Shown: piece by piece, positions 1 through 7,755 of the stretch | Layout: every line of letters begins with the position of its first letter | Numbering within the stretch: the first letter of the stretch is position 1 | NCBI RefSeq assembly: GCF_008298035.1 | Contig: NZ_CP042910.1 | Coordinates: 2,066,001 to 2,130,000 of the forward strand | From: Gimesia maris | GTDB taxonomy: Bacteria > Planctomycetota > Planctomycetia > Planctomycetales > Planctomycetaceae | Direction of reading: 5' to 3' | Length of the DNA stretch: 64,000 bases | Notes under the pieces: generated by a model | Database searches by the model: none | What the model saw: the letters and a program-made list of their open reading frames with translations, nothing else | Told to the model about the DNA's origin: nothing | Program-made: the position numbers and the translations under genes

Positions 1-1041
1 GCCCTGGGAGCTGCTGATCTGGTTGGTGCATTACAGGGTGACGGGCCTTTTACGGTACTGGCTCCCACGGATGCCGCCTTTCAGAAATTACCTGCCGGTA
101 CCGTCGAAACTTTATTGAAGCCGGAGAATAAAGATCAGCTGATCGCCATCCTGAAATACCACGTGATCTCAGGTGAAGTACCCGCCAGTCAGGTTGTCAA
201 ACTGAAAGGGGCGAAAACACTGAATGGTCAGCGTGTGGATATCGCGGCTGGAGAAGGAAGTGTAAAGATTGATGGAGCAACAGTCGAAGCGACAGATATC
301 ATGTGCTCCAATGGGATCATTCACGTGATAGATTCCGTTATTCTTCCGAGCGATAAAAACATTGTCACAACGGCAGTGGAAGCTGAGAAGTTTAAAACCT
401 TAATTGCTGCAGCCAAGGCGGCTGGTCTGGCTGGCGTGTTGTCTGAGCAGGGGCCTTTTACCGTGTTTGCTCCGACTGACGATGCGTTCGCGAAACTACC
501 GGAAGGGACGATTGCCTCACTTCTGAAGCCAGAGAACAAAGACAAACTGGCCGCGATTTTGAAATATCATGTCGTCGCAGGCCGGGTTTACTCTGAAGAC
601 GCTTTGAAAGCAGGTAAAGCGAAAACGCTGCAGGGTAAACCTGTGATGATCAAAGTGGTGGATGGAGTTGCAAAAGTTAATAACGCCAAACTGCTGATGA
701 CGGACCTGGATGCCTCCAACGGGGTGATTCATGTCATCGATACTGTGATCATGCCTCCAGAAGGTAAGAAGTACAGTGCGACAGAAGCTCGCGAGAAGAT
801 CAAGCATGCCGTGGCACGGGGCGCTAATCTCTATAACTGTGGGGATTATCACGCTACGACTCAGCTTTATCAGAAAACAATGCAGGATGTCCTTAAGAGT
901 ACAGACAGCATGCCTGCTACCATTCGCATGAACATGAAACATGCCTTGAGTGAGTCGCAGCAGATGAACTGTGTTTCACAACAGGCATGGCGATTGAGAA
1001 ACGCTCTGGACCATGCTTATACAGAAATGTCTTCTCTGTAA
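1..1041 (+). CDS. Fasciclin (FAS1) domain protein, 5' end missing
   Basis: The reading frame is open from base 1, so the start lies outside the window. Two FAS1 domains are visible. The first is cut at its N terminus and ends with the conserved NGIIHVIDSVILP box; the second covers about residues 118-255 of the visible part and ends with NGVIHVIDTVIMP. Each contains the FTVxAPTDxAF block. A tail of about 90 residues with two cysteines follows and matches no domain I recognise. FAS1 proteins are secreted or surface adhesion proteins; the signal peptide would be upstream. A strong terminator follows directly. Confidence 0.93.
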   Translation, partial: ALGAADLVGALQGDGPFTVLAPTDAAFQKLPAGTVETLLKPENKDQLIAILKYHVISGEVPASQVVKLKGAKTLNGQRVDIAAGEGSVKIDGATVEATDIMCSNGIIHVIDSVILPSDKNIVTTAVEAEKFKTLIAAAKAAGLAGVLSEQGPFTVFAPTDDAFAKLPEGTIASLLKPENKDKLAAILKYHVVAGRVYSEDALKAGKAKTLQGKPVMIKVVDGVAKVNNAKLLMTDLDASNGVIHVIDTVIMPPEGKKYSATEAREKIKHAVARGANLYNCGDYHATTQLYQKTMQDVLKSTDSMPATIRMNMKHALSESQQMNCVSQQAWRLRNALDHAYTEMSSL

Positions 1042-1064
1042 TCCAATATTCTATAAATCAGGGG

Positions 1065-1107
1065 CTCCCGTCGTCACAGATTGTTTTGTGGCAGCGGGAG
1101 TTTTTTT
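1065..1107 (+). terminator. Rho-independent terminator of the fasciclin gene
   Basis: The arms CTCCCG (1065-1070) and CGGGAG (1095-1100) extend inward through GTCACA/TGTG-type pairing and are followed by seven T. The T run overlaps the stop codon of the convergent GntR gene, so the two genes meet tail to tail. The opposite strand lacks a U tract. Confidence 0.85.
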
Positions 1108-1726
1108 AATCGATATTGGAAATCAGGGCCTGCAACGATGGTTCCAGCTTGCCGGTTCGAAACATGGCTACAATCGCGACATGCTCGTAGTAGACCTTCA
1201 TCGGGTCATTGGGTTTCTGAAATCCTGCCAGGAAGTGGCGACGCAGTCGAGAGACAAGAGTCACCCAGATCGACATCAGACCCTGCTCCGGTGATTTGGC
1301 AACGATCGACTGATGGAATTTGATATCCAGTTCCGTGAGCTGAGCATAGTCTCTGGCTTCGCAGGCGGCTCTCATCTCAATAAGTAGCTCCTCCCATTCG
1401 TGAAAATCCTCTTCTGACAAATCTGAAAAGATGGACTTCAAAGCAAAGGATTCCACCGTCTGCCGGAGCGGAATCACCAGCTCCTGCATGGATTCCGAGG
1501 AAGCCGGGGCCACGCGCATACCGCAGTTTGGTTTGGATTCCACCATGCCTTCATGAGCCAGTTGCTTGAGCGCTTCACGAATCGGGGCTCGACTGACCTG
1601 AAACCGTTCCGCCAGACTGACTTCTCTTAACGGCATGCCTTCTTCAAAACGTCCGGTGATGATCTCCATCCGTAATTGCTCGACAATGTCCTGGCTCTGA
1701 TTGGCGGCTGATTCGATCTGGGACAT
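1106..1726 (-). CDS. GntR-family transcriptional regulator, FadR/FCD subfamily
   Basis: It has an N-terminal winged helix (LREVSLAERFQVSRAPIREA is the GntR recognition region) and a C-terminal all-helical FCD ligand domain. The FCD metal ligands appear as the Asp and His of ELDIKFHQ and the His of YYEHVAI. FCD regulators bind small carboxylates or sugar acids and usually repress. I chose the ATG at 1726 (AGGT ahead of it) over an in-frame ATG at 1804, because the 1804 start would lie inside a palindrome that looks like the regulator's own operator. It is divergent from the giant secreted dehydrogenase-like gene, the probable target. The ligand is unknown. Confidence 0.9.
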   Translation of the reverse strand: MSQIESAANQSQDIVEQLRMEIITGRFEEGMPLREVSLAERFQVSRAPIREALKQLAHEGMVESKPNCGMRVAPASSESMQELVIPLRQTVESFALKSIFSDLSEEDFHEWEELLIEMRAACEARDYAQLTELDIKFHQSIVAKSPEQGLMSIWVTLVSRLRRHFLAGFQKPNDPMKVYYEHVAIVAMFRTGKLEPSLQALISNID

Positions 1727-1793
1727 GATGTTACCTGGTCTATTTCCAACGGGATGATACTGTGTTATCGCTTTGATTGCTCCATTCTGTGTA

Positions 1794-1805
1794 ATTGTGA
1801 ACAAT
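1794..1805. promoter_or_regulatory. Candidate GntR/FCD operator 1 (near-palindrome)
   Basis: ATTGTGAACAAT has arms ATTGT and ACAAT around a two-base centre. It lies 68 bp upstream of the chosen GntR start and shares both arms with the site at 1937-1948. It fits the FCD-type half-site pattern TTGT/ACAA and suggests autoregulation. Confidence 0.6.
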
Positions 1806-1936
1806 ATTGCAATTCATATTCAGGAGAATTGTTTCTGGCGATGGTCTCGGTAAGTTGTAAAACAGATTGTTATTGATCACTATGTTGGGTTTTGTGTCAC
1901 AGGGACAGTTTTTTCCAATACGGTGTTATTGTCTGA

Positions 1937-1948
1937 ATTGTATACAAT
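1937..1948. promoter_or_regulatory. Candidate GntR/FCD operator 2 (perfect palindrome)
   Basis: ATTGTATACAAT is a perfect 12-bp palindrome with the arms of operator 1, 130 bp upstream of the ATG at 2078. TTGTATACAA-type sites are known for FCD-class GntR regulators. Its position between the divergent genes suggests that the regulator controls both. Confidence 0.7.
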
Positions 1949-2077
1949 AAGTGGTTTGGTTGGTTGACAGGTCACAATGAGACAGCCAGACTCAAAGGGA
2001 GAGTGTTTCCTGAAAGCGCGACGAATACCAGGTTCTTAAGTCAGTATGGCAATTTAATAACTACCGGAGAATTACAG

Positions 2078-5000
2078 ATGCTTTTGTCAGTCACAGCTGT
2101 TTTTCAATCCGCGTGTTCAAACCGGGATCGAATCCAGAAACTTTCCGTTCTGATATTGAGTATTGTGTTTTTTCTGTCCTGCTCGCTGAAGGCAGCGGAG
2201 AAAACCGTCGAAACCGGTAATCGCCTGGTCTACCTGGATCAGGATGATCCCTATTATGTGTCGCAGCATTTTCCCAAGCTGACAACGCCGCAGTGGTATG
2301 GAGATCCTTCCGTCAAAGCGGTCTGTGTGCTTGCCATCGATGACATGCGTGATGTTCAGAAGTACGAAACTTACCTGCGACCCATTCTGGAGCGACTCAA
2401 AGAAATCAACGGGAGCGCGGGCGTCAGTATCATGACCTGCCGCGTAAAGCCGGAAGACCCTCATCTGCAGAAGTGGATTCAAGAGGGGGTCAGCATTGAG
2501 GTACACACTTATGATCATCCCTGTCCACTTTTGAAAGATCGTGATTTTGAAAAAGCCAAAGGGACCGTTGATCGCTGTGTTGATCTGTTGAACGAGATCC
2601 CTCACAGTCAGCCCGTTGCTTATCGCATGCCCTGTTGTGATTCCCTGAATACCGTCAGTCCCCGTTTTTTTACCGAGATCTTCAACAGTCAGTCCTCGAA
2701 AGGTAACTTTCTGCAGATCGATACTTCGGTATTTCATGTATTCACGAACAAGGATCCGGAATTGCCAAAAGAGTATGTTGTCGATCCGGATGGTCAGGGG
2801 CGCATTGAAAAGTATGTTCCCGTCGATCGGGGGTTTGTAAATACCATCTTTAATTATCCTTATCCGTACCCGATTTCACGGCTGTGCTGGGAATTTTCCT
2901 GTGTGACGCCCAGTGACTGGTCAGCCCAGCATCGCCAGAAACCGATGAACCCGCTGACGGTTCGTGACTGGACCGCCGTGCTGGATGCGACTGTTGTCAA
3001 ACAGGGGACGTTCAATCTGGTCTTTCATCCACATGGCTGGATCAGTAATGAGCAGGTCATCAAGTTGATTGATCATGCGACAGTGAAACATGGAGCCGCG
3101 GTGCAGTTTCTCTCGTTTCGTGAAGTGCTGCAGCGTATGAACCGGCACCTGCTGGCCGGTCAGCCTCTGCGAAATCAGCAGGGGGCTGACAATGGAGTGC
3201 GACTGCTGGACTTGAACAGTGACGGTTTCATGGATGTCGTCATCGGCAATCAGAGTGTGCAGAAAACTCGAATCTGGAATCCGGCTCATAATAGCTGGGT
3301 CGACAGTGAATTCCCGACTCAACTGGTTACTAAGCCTGCTGCCGACGGCACTCAATCCATTCGCAGCCGCTTTGGGATCTTGAATCATCAGGTGGTGTTG
3401 TTCACGCTGACCGCTGATGAATCTAATGCCTGGCGTTTTGACGGTAAAAACTGGATTGAAGATGATGCACTTTTGGCAGGCTTGCCTGCGAGAGAACAGT
3501 CGCTGTTCATTCTCAAGCAAGGCATCGACCAGGGAGTCCGCCTGCGTGATTTGAATCATGATGGGCAGTGCGAGTTAATCGTTTCTAATCCAGATCAGCA
3601 GTCTGTGTTTACGTGGTCTGAGAAGAATTCAAAATGGCAGCGACTTGCCTGGTCGCTGCCCCAGGAGACAGTGCTTGTCGATGCCAAAGGTCAGGATGCG
3701 GGGCTGCGGTTTGTGGATATTAATGAAGATGGCTACGAGGATGCGCTCTTTTCCAATGAGAGTTGCTATTCGCTGCATCTGTTTAAATCAATTGATGAGG
3801 GCTGGAAGCAACTGTTTAATAAGCAGCGAAAAGATGCAGATGAGGTTCCCGCCATATCCCGGAACGGAACGAATAATGGTGCCTGGTTTCACTCGAAACA
3901 TCTCTGGGTTCAAAATGAAGATACAGCCAAACTGAAACATCTTGTCGCCGGCAAGTCGTTTGAAGAATTGATGGAGTTACAGGGACCTCAACCCAAGTCG
4001 CCTTCCGCAGCGCTGAAAACCATTCAAGTCAAACCCGGATTCCATGTAGAGCTGGTTGCTGCTGAGCCCCTGGTGCAGGATCCCGTCGCTTTCGACTGGG
4101 GACCGGATGGAAAACTCTGGGTAACAGAAATGGCTGACTATCCACTGGGAGTGGATGAAACCGGAAAATTTGCCGGGCGTGTTCGCTACCTGGAAGATAC
4201 AGACGGTGACGGCCAGTATGATAAATCGACGCTCTTTTTAGAGGGACTGGGATATCCTACGGGTGTCATGGCCTGGCGTAAGGGCGCGATTGTGACGACG
4301 GCTCCTGAAGTATTTTATGCAGAAGATACAGACGGAGACGGCAAAGCCGATCTGCGCGAATCGCTGTATACCGGCTTTGGTGAAGGGAACCAGCAGCATC
4401 GCGTCAATGGTCTGCGCTGGGGGCTGGACAACTGGATCTATCTGGCCAACGGCGATTCCGGCGGCGATCTGCTCTCGGTTAAAACGGGGGAGAAGCTGAC
4501 GTTTGGACGTCGTGATTTACGCATCAGGCCGGATTCCGGATTGATGGACCCGCAGTCCGGGCAGACACAGTTCGGCCGAGAACGCGATGACTGGGGCAAC
4601 TGGTTTGGCAGCACTAACAGTAATCCTGCGTTTCATTATGCACTGACGGATCACTATCTCCGCCGTAATAAAAGTCTGATTGCGCCGAATGCGAAAGTCC
4701 AGGTTTCGGTCCGACCAGGTGCCGCCACGATTTTTCCCGTCAGCCGAACACAGGTGCGCTTTAACGATTTCAATAAAGTGAATCGCATTACATCGGCCTG
4801 TGGTCTCTGTTTTTATCGGGATGAATTGCTGGGGCCTGAATTCGTCGGTAACTCGTTTATCTGTGAACCGGTGCATAATCTGGTACATCGTGAAATCGTT
4901 TCAGCTAAAGGAACCACTTTCACCAGCCAACGGGCAGAGAGCGAACAGGATTCGGAGTTCATGGCTTCGACGGATAACTGGTTTCGCCCCACGATGGCGC

Positions 5001-7273
5001 GCACCGGACCTGATGGGACGCTCTGGGTGGCAGACATGTACCGTCATGTGATTGAACACCCGCAGTGGATTCCGCAGGAAATGCAGGAAAAACTGGATCT
5101 GCGCGCCGGGAAGGAACAGGGGAGAATCTATCGGATTGTAAAAGATGATACGCCGTTGCGTTCTGTCCCCCGGCTCGATCAACTGACGGATTCAGAGCTG
5201 GTACAGGTGCTGGAAAGTCCAAACGGGACACAGCGTGATATGGCTCATCAATGGATCGTGAGTCAGAAACGGCATTCGACGGTACCGGATTTGAAGAGGA
5301 TGGTATCAGACGGCAATGCTGCGACGGCCCGTATGCATGCATTGTGTGTGCTGGAAGGATTGGGAAAAGTCACCACGAAAGAGGTACTCTCAGCTTTGGC
5401 AGATCCGCATCCAGGTGTACGCCGCCATGCGATTCGGATTAGTGAAGCATTTGTAGACGATTCCCCGGAAATCGGGGCGAAGTTTCTGGGTATGGTCAAC
5501 GACTCTGATCCTCAGGTACAAATGCAGCTTGCCTATTCACTGGGGGAGTGGAACTCGCCGGAAGCAGGTGTTGCTCTGGCACAACTGGTTTTGCAACACG
5601 ACCGGGATGCTTACCTGCGTACTGCGATCCTGAGTTCAACAGGTTCCCACTTAAAAACTTTCACAACGGCACTTTTCAAGGATCTGAAGGGCAAAGAGCC
5701 TCCCGCTGAGAGTTTTAATGCTCTGGTGGCGATGGCAGTCGCTGAGCATGATCAGGCGACGTTGCAGCAGATTTATCATGTGGTCGGGAAACAAACAGCC
5801 GGGAAAACATTTGAGCCGTGGCAGTTTCAGGCTGTCTCCGCCCTGCTGCAATCGCTGGGGCGTCGGAATCAGTCTCTTACACAGTTTTATCAGAAATCCA
5901 ATCAACAATTACGGGAAGTACTGGATCAACTGAAACCTCTGTTTGCTGAGGCGCGAATCATTGCTGCTGATGAAACAGTTTCAGAGGATCAGCGTCGTGA
6001 TGTTCTTGTATTACTCGGTCGCGGTTTCGCACACCGCGACGAGGATTTCGAACTGCTGGCGGGCCTGCTTTCTCCTCGGAATTCGCGTGAACTTCAGAGC
6101 GCTGCTGTTGCGGCGTTGACACAATTCGGAAATCAAAAAACACCCGCAATATTACTTGAACGCTGGAAAAGTTTTGGGCCCGGCTTACGTGCTGAAGTAT
6201 TGAACGCTCTGCTGAGTCGCAGTGCCTGGAGTCAGTCCGTCTTAACGGCTCTGGAACAGAAAACCATTCTTCCCGCCGAGATCGATGCTTCCAGTCGCCA
6301 GCACCTGTTGAGCAGTAAAGACAAGAATATTCGCCAGCAGGCAGAACAACTGCTGGCTTCATCCCTGAATTCCGATCGAATGAAAGTTGTTGAAGAGTAT
6401 TCCAAGGTCCTGGAGCTCAAAGGAAATGTAGAGTCGGGACATCAGATTTTTATCAAACGCTGTTCTGTCTGCCATCAGCTGAATCAGGAAGGAAAGCCCA
6501 TCGGCCCGGATTTGTCAGCGTTGACTGATAAGTCTCATCAAGCATTAGTGACAGCGATTCTGGATCCCAACCGGGCGATTGAGAATAAATATGTGAGCTA
6601 TCTGGCAGTCACCGTCAACGGGCTGGCGTTTAATGGACTGCTTGCTGCCGAGAGTGGGGAGAGTATTACATTAGTTCAAAATGATGGCAAAACGAAAACT
6701 CTGTTGCGCAACGATCTGGAAGAACTGCTCAGTACCGGTAAATCACTGATGCCGGAAGGGTTAGAAAAAGATATGACTCCCCAGGATCTGGCGGATGTAA
6801 TTACTTATCTGAACGCAACGGAATTACCACGCAAAACATTTAGCGGCAACGAACCGGCTGTCGTGGAGGCGGAAGCACTCCGGGGAGATTACTTTTTGAC
6901 TCCCCAACTCGCAGAGATTTATGGTCAAACACTGAAGTTTGAAAATAAATATAAGAATCTGGGGTACTGGCAGAGTGAAAATGACCGGGCCGTCTGGACA
7001 ATGGACGTTCCAAAATCCGGCAAATATGATGTCTATCTGGAATATGCCTGTCCACAGGGGGTTGCCGGTAATCTGATGCAGCTGGAAGTCGCCGGTCAGC
7101 GACTGATCTGGTCAATAGCTTCTACGGGAAGCTGGGACGTTTATCAGAGTCGCAAAATAGGTACGATTTCTGTTCCCAGTGGCCAGACGCGACTGACGGT
7201 CCGCAGCGATGGCAAAATCAACAAAGCACTTCTGGATCTCAAAACGGTCCGTCTTCGGGTTGCCAGTCAATAA
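2078..7273 (+). CDS. Giant secreted protein: deacetylase-like, VCBS, PVC membrane-bound dehydrogenase, HEAT, cytochrome c and CBM modules
   Basis: It has 1731 residues. The ATG at 2078 has a GGAG ribosome site; an upstream in-frame TTG at 1964 lacks one. The signal segment is at about 20-42. A NodB-like polysaccharide deacetylase region (about 75-360) shows a DD pair, HTYDHPC and RMPCC. Three VCBS/FG-GAP repeats of the DLNSDG type follow (about 370-610). The PVC-type propeller dehydrogenase domain starts near 648 (VKPGFHVELVAAEPL), then HEAT repeats to about 1430. The haem site CSVCH is at about 1462 in the Planctomycete putative haem-binding domain, and a CBM6/malectin-like sandwich runs from about 1595. 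Inferred role: periplasmic oxidation or processing of a sugar polymer. The GntR regulator next door probably controls it. Confidence 0.88.
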   Translation: MLLSVTAVFQSACSNRDRIQKLSVLILSIVFFLSCSLKAAEKTVETGNRLVYLDQDDPYYVSQHFPKLTTPQWYGDPSVKAVCVLAIDDMRDVQKYETYLRPILERLKEINGSAGVSIMTCRVKPEDPHLQKWIQEGVSIEVHTYDHPCPLLKDRDFEKAKGTVDRCVDLLNEIPHSQPVAYRMPCCDSLNTVSPRFFTEIFNSQSSKGNFLQIDTSVFHVFTNKDPELPKEYVVDPDGQGRIEKYVPVDRGFVNTIFNYPYPYPISRLCWEFSCVTPSDWSAQHRQKPMNPLTVRDWTAVLDATVVKQGTFNLVFHPHGWISNEQVIKLIDHATVKHGAAVQFLSFREVLQRMNRHLLAGQPLRNQQGADNGVRLLDLNSDGFMDVVIGNQSVQKTRIWNPAHNSWVDSEFPTQLVTKPAADGTQSIRSRFGILNHQVVLFTLTADESNAWRFDGKNWIEDDALLAGLPAREQSLFILKQGIDQGVRLRDLNHDGQCELIVSNPDQQSVFTWSEKNSKWQRLAWSLPQETVLVDAKGQDAGLRFVDINEDGYEDALFSNESCYSLHLFKSIDEGWKQLFNKQRKDADEVPAISRNGTNNGAWFHSKHLWVQNEDTAKLKHLVAGKSFEELMELQGPQPKSPSAALKTIQVKPGFHVELVAAEPLVQDPVAFDWGPDGKLWVTEMADYPLGVDETGKFAGRVRYLEDTDGDGQYDKSTLFLEGLGYPTGVMAWRKGAIVTTAPEVFYAEDTDGDGKADLRESLYTGFGEGNQQHRVNGLRWGLDNWIYLANGDSGGDLLSVKTGEKLTFGRRDLRIRPDSGLMDPQSGQTQFGRERDDWGNWFGSTNSNPAFHYALTDHYLRRNKSLIAPNAKVQVSVRPGAATIFPVSRTQVRFNDFNKVNRITSACGLCFYRDELLGPEFVGNSFICEPVHNLVHREIVSAKGTTFTSQRAESEQDSEFMASTDNWFRPTMARTGPDGTLWVADMYRHVIEHPQWIPQEMQEKLDLRAGKEQGRIYRIVKDDTPLRSVPRLDQLTDSELVQVLESPNGTQRDMAHQWIVSQKRHSTVPDLKRMVSDGNAATARMHALCVLEGLGKVTTKEVLSALADPHPGVRRHAIRISEAFVDDSPEIGAKFLGMVNDSDPQVQMQLAYSLGEWNSPEAGVALAQLVLQHDRDAYLRTAILSSTGSHLKTFTTALFKDLKGKEPPAESFNALVAMAVAEHDQATLQQIYHVVGKQTAGKTFEPWQFQAVSALLQSLGRRNQSLTQFYQKSNQQLREVLDQLKPLFAEARIIAADETVSEDQRRDVLVLLGRGFAHRDEDFELLAGLLSPRNSRELQSAAVAALTQFGNQKTPAILLERWKSFGPGLRAEVLNALLSRSAWSQSVLTALEQKTILPAEIDASSRQHLLSSKDKNIRQQAEQLLASSLNSDRMKVVEEYSKVLELKGNVESGHQIFIKRCSVCHQLNQEGKPIGPDLSALTDKSHQALVTAILDPNRAIENKYVSYLAVTVNGLAFNGLLAAESGESITLVQNDGKTKTLLRNDLEELLSTGKSLMPEGLEKDMTPQDLADVITYLNATELPRKTFSGNEPAVVEAEALRGDYFLTPQLAEIYGQTLKFENKYKNLGYWQSENDRAVWTMDVPKSGKYDVYLEYACPQGVAGNLMQLEVAGQRLIWSIASTGSWDVYQSRKIGTISVPSGQTRLTVRSDGKINKALLDLKTVRLRVASQ

Positions 7274-7755
7274 GTACTGACTGTGGCAGCCTCAGCAGAA
7301 TGCCATCAATTTACTGTGAATCGGATCTGATCTATCACATGCAGTCTTCTGTGATGGTTGTATTGATTCTGCAGACTTCGAAATTCGTGTTTCCAGTGAC
7401 GAATAACCTCTGATGGTTCTGGAAATAATTGGTGAAAAACAGGTGTCAACTCCAACGTTCTGCCGTTATTGGAGGTAGAGAACAGAGAAGTGCTTGTACA
7501 TTCCCTGTTCTTAGCGAATTTTCATGAATATTCTATCGAGATTGAAAAAAAACGATTGCGTAAATATTTTTATGAACGATGATTTTGTATATCAATAAAA
7601 CCCTCACTCACATGGTCTTTATTGTGTGTTCAGTAGAACACCGGCCGTTGATTGGAATGAATATTTCAGTCGTTTGAGAGCTGCCTGACTGGATCCCTGT
7701 ATTCCGGGGCTGAAATATTACTCGATTGAGACGATCGAAATCTGGGAACTGACCC
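7274..7755. other. Intergenic region without a gene
   Basis: These 482 bases are AT-rich, especially 7540-7600. I see no convincing small gene, terminator hairpin or known promoter consensus. They presumably hold the promoter of the kinase that starts with GTG at 7756. Confidence 0.5.

Noticed and set aside
1727-1804. Longer GntR start at 1804
   Set aside because: The ATG lies inside the operator-like palindrome and has no ribosome site; the extra 26 residues match no GntR N terminus.
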